A DNA stretch of 7,525 nt from DAOMOP01 sp035444405 (GTDB lineage: Bacteria; Pseudomonadota; Gammaproteobacteria; Burkholderiales; Rhodocyclaceae): the NCBI GenBank assembly GCA_035444405.1, contig DAOMOP010000196.1:1-7525 (forward strand), written 5' to 3'. The notes beneath the pieces were generated by a model. That model did not search any database, was not told where the DNA came from, and saw only the letters and a list, made by a program, of their open reading frames with translations. How positions within the stretch are numbered: position 1 is the stretch's first letter; each line of letters begins with the position of its first letter. Below, piece after piece: positions 1-6,074 of the stretch. The position numbers were made by a program, and so were the translations under genes.

Positions 1-308
<308 letters not shown>

Positions 309-363
309 ACACGGACCCGCCGGGAGGCGCGGGAGCGGCGCATTGCTGGCCGTCGGGGCTTCG

Positions 364-774
364 TCAGCGCTCGAAATCGCCACTCGCTTCGGGCTGATGA
401 GTCACCTCGAGCACCTCGAGGCGCACGATGTGGCCGTCTACGGTGGGCCAGTCGATCGACTGGCCGGCCGCCAGGCCGAGCAGCGCGCTGCCGGCCGGCG
501 TGAAGACCGACACGGGGCTGCCGCCGCCGACGGCCGTGCTGGCCGGATAGACGAGCGTGAGCTCGCGCTCCTTGCCGCTGGGCAATTCGCGAATGCGGGC
601 GGTGCTGTTCATCGTGATCACGTTGCTGGGCATGTCCTCGGGCTCGCGGACGTCGGCGCGCTCGAGTTCGTCGCGCAAACCGTCCAGGTCGGCACGATTG
701 CGCGCAGCAGCACTGCTCAGCAGGCCTTCGAGGCGCTCGAGGTCGCGGGAAGAGACGATGATCTCGGGTTTCAT
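364..774 (-). CDS. rnk: Rnk, regulator of nucleoside diphosphate kinase (GreA/GreB family)
   Basis: Rnk is a small cytoplasmic protein related to the transcript-cleavage factors GreA and GreB. In E. coli it binds RNA polymerase, competes with Gre factors, and was first described as raising nucleoside diphosphate kinase levels. The product is 136 residues, the same as E. coli Rnk, with a short N-terminal helical region (about 10-45) and a GreA/GreB C-terminal FKBP-like domain (about 48-136). Family landmarks are EDMPSNVITMNS (46-57), TLVYP (73-77), PAGSALLGL (93-101) and LEVLEVTHQPEA (119-130). The ATG at 774 is chosen because MKPEII aligns with the E. coli N-terminus and a GAGAAG stretch sits just upstream. 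A TTG at 798 would add eight residues without a ribosome binding site. The gene is convergent with murA and divergent from hisG. Its leader carries a terminator-like hairpin, and I see no convincing rnk promoter downstream of it. Confidence 0.94.
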   Translation of the reverse strand: MKPEIIVSSRDLERLEGLLSSAAARNRADLDGLRDELERADVREPEDMPSNVITMNSTARIRELPSGKERELTLVYPASTAVGGGSPVSVFTPAGSALLGLAAGQSIDWPTVDGHIVRLEVLEVTHQPEASGDFER

Positions 775-803
775 GGCTTCTCGGGGTGAGGAAAACAAGG
801 AGT

Positions 804-844
804 AAAAGAGAAAACGGCTGATACCGCACGCTGCGGTTCAGCCG
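804..844 (-). terminator. Terminator-like hairpin with T-rich tract in the rnk leader
   Basis: CGGCTGA (815-821) pairs with TCAGCCG (838-844), and ACCGCA (823-828) pairs with TGCGGT (832-837). One base (T822) is bulged and the loop is CGC. Read on the minus strand, the hairpin is followed directly by TTTTCTCTTTT (814-804), the layout of a Rho-independent terminator. It ends only about 30 bases before the rnk start codon. It could therefore stop antisense transcription coming from the hisG side, or attenuate rnk itself if the rnk promoter lies upstream. On the plus strand no T tract follows. The structure is seen directly; its function is inferred. Confidence 0.5.
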
Positions 845-877
845 ATCAGGGACAGGCTATCACCTTGTGTGCCGGGT

Positions 878-883
878 TACAAT
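878..883 (+). promoter_or_regulatory. Possible -10 box for hisG
   Basis: TACAAT matches the sigma70 -10 consensus at five of six positions. It lies 27 bases before the hisG start, giving a short leader of about 20 bases. I see no good -35 hexamer 16-18 bases upstream and no TG extension, so the promoter would need an activator or is not real. No histidine-rich leader peptide or attenuator like that of enteric his operons is present in the gap. Confidence 0.33.
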
Positions 884-910
884 TGGCCGACCTGACTTCT
901 GCAAGGCATC

Positions 911-1558
911 GTGCCCGTGTCCAGCATTACCCTCGCCCTCTCGAAGGGCCGGATCTTCGAGGAAACCCTCCCGCTCCTGGCGGCGGCCGGCATCGAACCG
1001 GCCGACAATCCCGAAACCTCGCGCAAGCTGATCATCGGGACCAATCGCGGTGATGTACGGCTCGTGATCGTGCGCGCGAGCGATACGCCCACCTACGTCC
1101 AGTATGGCGCGGCCGATCTCGGCATTGCCGGCAAGGATGTGCTGCTCGAGCACGGCGGCTACGGGCTCTACCAGCCGCTCGACCTCGACATCGCCAAGTG
1201 CCGCCTCTGCGTCGCGACACGCAAGGCCTTCGACTACGCCGCGGCGACGCGCCCGGGCGGGCGCATCCGCGTCGCGACCAAGTACATCAACAGCGCCAAG
1301 GCGCATTTCGCCGGCAAGGGCGTCCATGTCGATCTGATCAAACTGTACGGCTCGATGGAGCTGGCTCCGCTGGTCGGACTGGCCGACGCGATCGTCGATC
1401 TGGTGTCGAGTGGCGGCACCCTGCGCGCAAACGATCTCGTCGAGGTCGAGGAGATCATGCCGATCAGCTCGCGGTTGATCGTGAATCAGGCGTCGCTGAA
1501 GCTCAAGCGCGACTTGCTCCAGCCCGTGCTGGATGCCTTTGCCGGAGCCGTCAAATGA
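911..1558 (+). CDS. hisG: ATP phosphoribosyltransferase catalytic subunit, short form
   Basis: HisG joins ATP and PRPP to give N1-(5-phosphoribosyl)-ATP, the first and feedback-controlled step of histidine synthesis, in the cytoplasm. The 215 residues contain ALSKGR near the N-terminus, YGAADLGIAGKD, and the family signature running from ELAPLVGLADAIVDL into the PRPP-binding DLVSSGGT at 163-170. The protein is of the short class, lacking the C-terminal ACT-like regulatory domain of the roughly 300-residue enzymes. Short-form HisG works as a complex with HisZ, a HisRS-like subunit, so hisZ is expected elsewhere. The start is uncertain: GTG at 911 lies 4 bases after AAGG (903-906), whereas GTG at 917 lies 10 bases after it; both leave SSITLALSKGR intact. 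Its stop overlaps the hisD ATG in an ATGA, indicating translational coupling. Confidence 0.97.
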   Translation: MPVSSITLALSKGRIFEETLPLLAAAGIEPADNPETSRKLIIGTNRGDVRLVIVRASDTPTYVQYGAADLGIAGKDVLLEHGGYGLYQPLDLDIAKCRLCVATRKAFDYAAATRPGGRIRVATKYINSAKAHFAGKGVHVDLIKLYGSMELAPLVGLADAIVDLVSSGGTLRANDLVEVEEIMPISSRLIVNQASLKLKRDLLQPVLDAFAGAVK

Positions 1559-2868
1559 GCGAGCCCGGCGTGACCATGCGGCGTCTTGACGCGCGCGAAC
1601 CCGAGTTCCTCGCCACACTCGACGCGCTGCTCGCCTTCGACGGCAGCGCCGATGCCCGCATCGATCAGGCGGTGACCGAAATCCTGCAGGCGGTGCGAAC
1701 CACCGGGGATCCGGCGGTGATCGAGTATACGCGCCGCTTCGACCGGCTCGACGTCTCCGCGATGGCCGAGCTCGAGCTGCCCAGGAGTGCGCTGAAGACG
1801 GCCCTCGACGGGTTGTCGATCGAGCAGCGTGAAGCGCTGCGCATTGCGGCCGACCGGGTGCGCGTGTATCACGAGCACCAGCTGTCGCACTCGTGGGACT
1901 ACCGCGAAGCGGACGGCACGCGTCTGGGCCAGAAGGTCACGGCGCTCGATCGCGTCGGCCTGTACGTGCCCGGAGGTCGGGCCTCGTATCCGAGCTCGGT
2001 GCTGATGAACGCAATCCCGGCCAAGGTCGCCGGCGTCGGCGAGCTCATCATGGTGGTGCCGACGCCGCGCGGCGAGACCAATCCACTCGTGCTCGCCGCG
2101 GCGGCGATCACCGGCGTCGACCGGGTGTTCACGATCGGTGGCGCCCAGGCGGTGGCTGCGCTCGCGTACGGCACCCAGACGCTGCCGCAGGTCGACAAGA
2201 TCGTCGGCCCCGGCAATGCCTACGTCGCCGAAGCCAAGCGGCGCGTGTTCGGCACCGTCGGCATCGACATGGTTGCAGGACCGTCCGAGGTGCTGGTGAT
2301 CTCGGACGGCAGCGGCAACCCCGACTGGGTCGCGATGGACTTGTTCGCGCAGGCCGAGCACGACGAGCTCGCGCAGTCGATCTTGCTGTGCACAGACAGC
2401 AGCTTCATCGAAGCGGTCGCCTCGAGCATCGAGCGCCTGTTGCCGACGATGCCGCGGCGCGAGACGATCACCCGCTCGTTGTCGAACCGCGGCGCATTGA
2501 TTCATGTGGAGAGCCTCGAGCAGGCCTGCGCGCTGGCGAACCGGATCGCGCCCGAGCACCTCGAACTGTCGATCGGCGACGCCGAAGCGTGGGTCGACCA
2601 CATTCGGCATGCGGGCGCGATCTTCGTCGGCCACTGGTCGGTAGAGGCCCTCGGCGACTACTGTGCCGGTCCGAATCATGTCCTGCCGACGATGCGCAGC
2701 GCGCGATTTTCGTCGCCGCTCGGCGTCTATGATTTTCAGAAGCGCACCAGCATCATCGAGGTTTCGGAGGCCGGTGCGCAGACGCTCGGCCGCATCGCGG
2801 CAGCCCTTGCGCACGGCGAAGGTCTGCAGGCGCATGCACGTTCGGCGGAGATGCGTCTGAAGCGCTGA
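1555..2868 (+). CDS. hisD: Histidinol dehydrogenase
   Basis: HisD oxidises L-histidinol through histidinaldehyde to L-histidine with two NAD+, the last two steps of the pathway. It is a cytoplasmic zinc enzyme. The 437 residues are a normal full length. Visible landmarks are GLYVPGG (135-141), IVGPGNAYVAEAKR (from 216), FAQAEHDE, APEHLEL, GDYCAGPNHVLPT and EGLQAHARSAE. By comparison with E. coli HisD, the zinc ligands are Gln266, His269, Asp368 and His427, and the catalytic pair is Glu334/His335; all are present. The ATG at 1555 overlaps the hisG stop (ATGA), the usual hisG-hisD junction. An ATG at 1576 is a less likely alternative that would remove seven poorly conserved residues. The frame is open further upstream only because it shadows hisG. 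No hisC or other his gene follows; argC is next. Confidence 0.99.
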   Translation: MSEPGVTMRRLDAREPEFLATLDALLAFDGSADARIDQAVTEILQAVRTTGDPAVIEYTRRFDRLDVSAMAELELPRSALKTALDGLSIEQREALRIAADRVRVYHEHQLSHSWDYREADGTRLGQKVTALDRVGLYVPGGRASYPSSVLMNAIPAKVAGVGELIMVVPTPRGETNPLVLAAAAITGVDRVFTIGGAQAVAALAYGTQTLPQVDKIVGPGNAYVAEAKRRVFGTVGIDMVAGPSEVLVISDGSGNPDWVAMDLFAQAEHDELAQSILLCTDSSFIEAVASSIERLLPTMPRRETITRSLSNRGALIHVESLEQACALANRIAPEHLELSIGDAEAWVDHIRHAGAIFVGHWSVEALGDYCAGPNHVLPTMRSARFSSPLGVYDFQKRTSIIEVSEAGAQTLGRIAAALAHGEGLQAHARSAEMRLKR

Positions 2869-2893
2869 AACGCGCGTCGTCGCCGGGGCCTTC

Positions 2894-2922
2894 TGGGCAC
2901 GGCTAAGCGGCGGTGGGATAAT
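2894..2922 (+). promoter_or_regulatory. Probable sigma70-type promoter of argC
   Basis: TGGGCA (2894-2899, four of six matches to the -35 consensus) is separated by 17 bases from GATAAT (2917-2922, five of six matches to the -10 consensus). Transcription would start near 2929, giving a leader of about 30 bases ahead of argC. I cannot recognise an ArgR box with confidence. An independent argC promoter fits the change of pathway after hisD. The call rests on motif matching only. Confidence 0.42.
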
Positions 2923-2957
2923 CGCCCTATCAAGAAGCTTCGAGCGAGGATGATTCA

Positions 2958-3986
2958 ATGATCAAGGTTGGCGTTGTCGGCGGTACGGGTTACACGGGAG
3001 TCGAGCTCCTGCGTCTGCTTGCGCAGCATCCGGAGGTGGAGTTGACCGCCATTACGTCGCGTGGCGATGCCGGTTTGCCCGTCGCCGACATGTTTCCCAG
3101 TCTGCGCGGGCGGGTCGGGTTGCGCTTCGTCACGCCGCAGGAAGCCGGGCTCGACAAGTGTGACCTCGTGTTCTTCGCGACCCCCAATGGCATTGCCATG
3201 CAGCAGGCTGCGGCGCTGCTCGGCGCGGGCGTGCGTGTCGTCGACCTGGCGGCCGACTTCCGCATTCGCGACGTCGTCGAGTGGCAGAAGTGGTACGGGA
3301 TGGAGCATGCCGCTCCCGAGCTGGTCGGCGAAGCGGTGTATGGCTTGGTCGAGGTAAACCGCGAGAGCATCCGTACGGCACGCCTCGTCGCGAATCCCGG
3401 CTGCTATCCGACGGCGGTGCAATTGGGCTTTCTGCCGCTCATCGAGGGTGGTCATGCAGACGTTTCGCATCTGGTGGCAGATGCGAAGTCCGGCGTGTCG
3501 GGGGCCGGCCGCAAGGCCGAGGTGCATACCTTGTTTGCCGAGGCCGCCGACAGCTTCAAGGCATACGGGGTTCCGGGGCACCGGCACCTGCCGGAGATCC
3601 GGCAAGGCTTGTCGGCCGTCGCCGGAAAACCGGTCGGGCTCACCTTCGTGCCGCATCTGGTGCCGATGATTCGCGGTATCCATGCGACCTTGTATGCACG
3701 GGTCGATCGGTCGGTCGATGTCCAGGCGTTGTACGAGCAGCGTTACCGTGGCGAGGCCTTTGTCGATGTGCTGCCGGCAGGCAGCCATCCGGAGACACGG
3801 TCGGTGCGGGCGAGCAACCTTTGCCGCATCGCGGTGCACCGCCCCCAAGGCGGCGATGTCGTCGTAGTGCTGTCGGTGATCGACAATCTCGTCAAGGGGG
3901 CGGCCGGTCAGGCCGTTCAGAACATGAACATCATGTTCGGCCTGGACGAACGGATGGGGCTCGACATCGTGCCCGTCAGCCCGTGA
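2958..3986 (+). CDS. argC: N-acetyl-gamma-glutamyl-phosphate reductase
   Basis: ArgC reduces N-acetyl-glutamyl-phosphate with NADPH to N-acetylglutamate semialdehyde, the third step of arginine synthesis, in the cytoplasm. The 342 residues start with a Rossmann nucleotide-binding loop, VVGGTGYTG (about 6-14). They contain FFATPNG and VDLAADFR, and the family signature VANPGCYPT with the thioester-forming Cys149. SGVSGAGRKAE follows, then GHRHLPEI, in which His208 or His210 should be the catalytic base. The length is that of the type 1 family. The ATG at 2958 has GAGGA (2946-2950) 7 bases upstream, so the start is well supported. The gene stands alone between hisD and erpA, with no other arg gene in the window. 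A long open frame exists on the opposite strand over almost the same bases, but it is a codon-bias shadow. Confidence 0.98.
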   Translation: MIKVGVVGGTGYTGVELLRLLAQHPEVELTAITSRGDAGLPVADMFPSLRGRVGLRFVTPQEAGLDKCDLVFFATPNGIAMQQAAALLGAGVRVVDLAADFRIRDVVEWQKWYGMEHAAPELVGEAVYGLVEVNRESIRTARLVANPGCYPTAVQLGFLPLIEGGHADVSHLVADAKSGVSGAGRKAEVHTLFAEAADSFKAYGVPGHRHLPEIRQGLSAVAGKPVGLTFVPHLVPMIRGIHATLYARVDRSVDVQALYEQRYRGEAFVDVLPAGSHPETRSVRASNLCRIAVHRPQGGDVVVVLSVIDNLVKGAAGQAVQNMNIMFGLDERMGLDIVPVSP

Positions 3987-4047
3987 CAAGTCCCTGAACC
4001 ACGGGACGATTTGCCGGTCGTAGTGCGAGAGCGGACCGATCAGGAAC

Positions 4048-4076
4048 TTGCCCCGGGGCCGGCAATCGAAGTTGCC
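4048..4076 (+). repeat. Competing short inverted repeats in the erpA leader
   Basis: TTGCC (4048-4052), GGCAA (4061-4065) and TTGCC (4072-4076) follow one another, so the middle element can pair with either neighbour. The second pairing gives a compact stem, GGCAAT/GTTGCC, closed by a CGAA loop. The first arm also overlaps a 10-base palindrome, GCCCCGGGGC (4050-4059). Further on, GGGGG (4083-4087) can pair with CCCCC (4112-4116), right beside the erpA ribosome binding site. These may be chance in GC-rich DNA. Confidence 0.35.
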
Positions 4077-4101
4077 CTGTGCGGGGGTTTTGTCGCATCA
4101 T
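4072..4101 (+). promoter_or_regulatory. Weak candidate promoter for erpA
   Basis: TTGCCC (4072-4077) and CATCAT (4096-4101) each match four of six consensus bases, with an 18-base spacer. A start near 4108 would leave a short leader including the ribosome binding site. I do not see a clear IscR-type operator. The match is poor, and read-through from argC is an alternative, because no terminator separates the two genes. Confidence 0.22.
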
Positions 4102-4116
4102 TCATCCGTAGCCCCC

Positions 4117-4124
4117 AGAGGAGA
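4117..4124 (+). promoter_or_regulatory. Strong ribosome binding site fixing the erpA start
   Basis: AGAGGAGA lies 4 bases before the ATG at 4129. It selects this start over the in-frame upstream codons back to 4048, which would add 27 residues with no resemblance to the A-type carrier family. Confidence 0.85.
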
Positions 4125-4128
4125 ACAC

Positions 4129-4479
4129 ATGAACACCGCAGTTGAAAGCCCCGAATTGCTCGTTTTTACCGATAGTGCCGCCAACAAGGTCAAGGAATTG
4201 ATCGAGGAGGAAGGCAATCCGAGCCTGAAGCTTCGCGTCTTCGTCACCGGCGGCGGATGCTCCGGATTCCAGTACGGCTTCACGTTCGACGAGGAGGTCA
4301 GCGACGACGACACCGCGTTCGAGAAGAACGGCGTGACGCTGCTGATCGATCCGATGAGCTATCAGTATCTGGTCGGCGCCGAGATCGATTACACCGAAGG
4401 GCTTGAAGGATCGCAGTTCGTGATTCGCAATCCCAACGCCAGCAGCACTTGCGGCTGTGGCTCGTCTTTCTCGGCCTGA
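4129..4479 (+). CDS. erpA: ErpA, A-type iron-sulfur cluster carrier/insertion protein
   Basis: ErpA receives Fe-S clusters from a scaffold and delivers them to apo-enzymes; in E. coli these include the isoprenoid enzymes IspG and IspH. It is cytoplasmic. The 116 residues are close to the 114 of E. coli ErpA. The three cluster-binding cysteines are present: Cys44 in the GGGCSGFQYGF motif, and Cys108 and Cys110 in the terminal STCGCGSSF motif. Other family features are FTDSAANKVKELIEEEGNPSLKLRVFV near the start and LLIDPMSYQYLVGAEIDY in the middle. These favour ErpA over IscA or SufA, though assignment within the A-type family from sequence alone is not absolute. The gene lies 142 bases after argC on the same strand and is followed by a strong terminator. 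No isc or suf gene is adjacent. Confidence 0.95.
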   Translation: MNTAVESPELLVFTDSAANKVKELIEEEGNPSLKLRVFVTGGGCSGFQYGFTFDEEVSDDDTAFEKNGVTLLIDPMSYQYLVGAEIDYTEGLEGSQFVIRNPNASSTCGCGSSFSA

Positions 4480-4524
4480 AAAAACCGAGCGATCATTGCT
4501 TGGTTGATTCGTTGGATTCGCATT

Positions 4525-4566
4525 GCACGATGGGGCTCGGCCGAGCCCCATCGTGCTTTGTTTGGT
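4525..4566 (+). terminator. Intrinsic terminator of erpA (perfect palindrome)
   Basis: Bases 4525-4540 and 4541-4556 are exact reverse complements: 16-base arms starting GCACGATGGGG with no spacer. This folds as a 14-bp stem with a GGCC loop. TTTGTTTGGT follows on the plus side, giving a strong Rho-independent terminator 45 bases after the erpA stop. The minus side has no T-rich tract, although the stem lies between convergent genes and could also slow transcripts from the M23 gene. Bases 4567-4663 hold nothing else that I recognise. Confidence 0.88.
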
Positions 4567-4663
4567 CAGAGTCTGCCGACGCGCTTCGTCCGCGGCGGGG
4601 CTGGTCGCTTTGGGACCGTGTCCGCTCCTTGTCGACGGTGGTTGCGTCGGCGCAGCGTTGCCT

Positions 4664-6001
4664 CTAGTCGGCGCGCGCGACGGCAGTGCCGCTGTTGTCG
4701 TAGTTCAACAGGGCCAGCCGCTCGAGCATCGGAGCCGTCGCGATCTTGAACGACTCGAGCTCCTGTCTGTTCAGGGGTTCGACCGCCGGCAGCGCAATCT
4801 TCATCGGATCGTGCGGGACGTCGTTGACGCGGATTTCATAGTGCAGATGTGGGCCGGTGGCCCAACCGGTCATGCCCACGTAGCCGATGATCTGCCCTTG
4901 GCGGATGCGCTGTCCCTTTTGGAGACCGTTCGCGAACCCCTTCAGGTGGGCATACAGCGTCGAGTACTTGTCGCGATGCTGGACGATGATCGTATTGCCG
5001 TAGCCGCGCTGGCGACCGACGAAGCTCACACGCCCGTCCGACGACGCCATGATTGGCGTGCCGCTCGGCGCAGCGAAATCCGTGCCGTTGTGCTTGCGCC
5101 AGCTGCGGTGGATCGGGTGCATACGCCGGCCGAAGCTCGACGAAATGCGCGTGAACTCCAGCGGATAGCGCAGAAATGCCTGGTTCAGTCCGCGCCCGTC
5201 CGGAGTGTAGTAGGCCTCGTTGCCGTCGGCTTCGCGGTACAGGACCACCGTGTGCTTCTTGCCCTGGTTCTCGAACTCGGCAGCGAGAATGCGCCCGGTC
5301 CGCACCGGCACGCCCTGATCGAATACGGTTTCATATACGACGCTGAAGCGATCGCCCTCGCGCAGGTCCCGGCTGAAATCGATCTGAGTGCCGAAGATTT
5401 CGGCGAAGCGACTTGCGACGCTGTCCGGCACACCGGCGGCGTCCGTCGCCCCGAACAATGAATGCGTGATGGTCCCCGAGCGCATCTCCACCAAGGTGTC
5501 GACCGACGCGGTCTCCGTTCCCGAGCTGGTCAGCCCGTTCGGCCCGCGTTCGAGGATGAAGCGCTCGGCGCCGCGACCGACCGGGAGATTCAGGGATGCG
5601 ATGCGGCCGTCGGCGGTGATCATCGCGATCAGCGAGCGCCCGGCACGCAGCTGTCTGAGGACGGAGCGGGCCTCCTCGTCATTCATCAGAAATGCGAGCG
5701 CTTCCGGATCTGCGATGCCCAGGCGTCTGAAAATGGCCTGCATCGTGTCCCCCGCCTGAATTCGTTCGTCATAGACGAAGGGAAGCGCGTCGTCAGCCAC
5801 GAGCTCTGCCCGGGGTGTGCCCAGCTGCTCGAGTACGCGCTCGGCCGCAAACGGCGGCTTGTCCTGCCCCGGGACCACTGCGGTGGCCGCGACGACTCCA
5901 AGGAGGGAGGTCGCGAAAACGGCGCCGATCAACGAGAGGCGACGCACGGAGCGGAGTTCGCGCCCCGGTTCGGCTAGAATCCGGTTTTTTTCAGCACGCA
6001 T
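4664..6001 (-). CDS. Membrane-anchored M23 family peptidoglycan endopeptidase (MepM/YebA-like)
   Basis: M23 proteins are zinc metallopeptidases that cut peptide cross-links of peptidoglycan; MepM-type members allow insertion of new wall material in the periplasm. The 445 residues (E. coli MepM has 440) show a basic N-terminus and one hydrophobic segment (about 22-43). A LysM/OapA-like region (about 75-140, with IQAGDTMQAIFRRLGI) follows, then a linker and a C-terminal LytM domain from about 275. Zinc ligands His304 and Asp308 (HNGTD) and His387 (second His of HLHYE) are present, as are catalytic His352 (YAHL) and His385, so the enzyme looks active. The ATG at 6001 is chosen because AAAGAG (6012-6007) and a good promoter lie just upstream. 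The frame stays open to 6109, but that would place the start inside tyrS. Seven A residues fall at codons 4-6. A substrate-specific name cannot be proven from sequence. Confidence 0.92.
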   Translation of the reverse strand: MRAEKNRILAEPGRELRSVRRLSLIGAVFATSLLGVVAATAVVPGQDKPPFAAERVLEQLGTPRAELVADDALPFVYDERIQAGDTMQAIFRRLGIADPEALAFLMNDEEARSVLRQLRAGRSLIAMITADGRIASLNLPVGRGAERFILERGPNGLTSSGTETASVDTLVEMRSGTITHSLFGATDAAGVPDSVASRFAEIFGTQIDFSRDLREGDRFSVVYETVFDQGVPVRTGRILAAEFENQGKKHTVVLYREADGNEAYYTPDGRGLNQAFLRYPLEFTRISSSFGRRMHPIHRSWRKHNGTDFAAPSGTPIMASSDGRVSFVGRQRGYGNTIIVQHRDKYSTLYAHLKGFANGLQKGQRIRQGQIIGYVGMTGWATGPHLHYEIRVNDVPHDPMKIALPAVEPLNRQELESFKIATAPMLERLALLNYDNSGTAVARAD

Positions 6002-6010
6002 GAGAACTCT

Positions 6011-6039
6011 TTGAGCAAAAATTTCGGTGATTGTATCAA
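6011..6039 (+). promoter_or_regulatory. Candidate promoter of tyrS
   Basis: TTGAGC (6011-6016) and TATCAA (6034-6039) each match four of six consensus bases, with an optimal 17-base spacer. Transcription would start near 6046, about 29 bases before tyrS. Its -10 box shares bases 6034-6035 with the -10 box of the oppositely directed promoter. No T-box or other tRNA-sensing leader is visible. Confidence 0.32.
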
Positions 6040-6057
6040 AGTTCCTCACGGTGTCTT
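6030..6057 (-). promoter_or_regulatory. Probable sigma70 promoter of the M23 peptidase gene
   Basis: Read on the minus strand, AAGACA (6057-6052, four of six) and TACAAT (6035-6030, five of six) are spaced by 16 bases. Transcription would start near 6023, about 20 bases before the ATG at 6001. This supports that start and argues against the longer open frame. It overlaps the candidate tyrS promoter on the other strand. Confidence 0.48.
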
Positions 6058-6074
6058 CGGTATTGGAGTAGAGC

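Noticed and set aside
403..420. Tandem direct repeat of the 9-mer CACCTCGAG
   Set aside because: It lies in rnk and encodes LEV-LEV, part of a conserved motif (LEVLEL in E. coli Rnk), so protein sequence explains it.
815..910. His-operon style attenuator with a histidine-rich leader peptide upstream of hisG
   Set aside because: No short frame with a run of His codons is present, and the only strong hairpin has its T-rich side on the minus strand, away from hisG.
1486..2958. Minus-strand open frame of 490 codons opposite hisD
   Set aside because: Low-complexity Arg/His/Ala composition, no family resemblance and complete overlap with a full-length hisD that retains all catalytic residues.
2955..3989. 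Minus-strand open frame of 344 codons covering nearly all of argC
   Set aside because: The frame mirrors argC almost exactly. Its translation is rich in His, Arg and Asp with no recognisable domain, and argC on the other strand is certain. It is a codon-bias shadow of GC-rich DNA.
3990..4007. GTCCC/GGGAC stem just after the argC stop as a terminator
   Set aside because: Only 5 bp with an 8-base loop and no T tract following, so it does not meet the pattern of an intrinsic terminator.
4523..5461. Plus-strand open frame of 312 codons opposite the M23 peptidase gene
   Set aside because: It starts within the erpA terminator palindrome, shows no ribosome binding site or domain, and overlaps the conserved LytM domain on the other strand.
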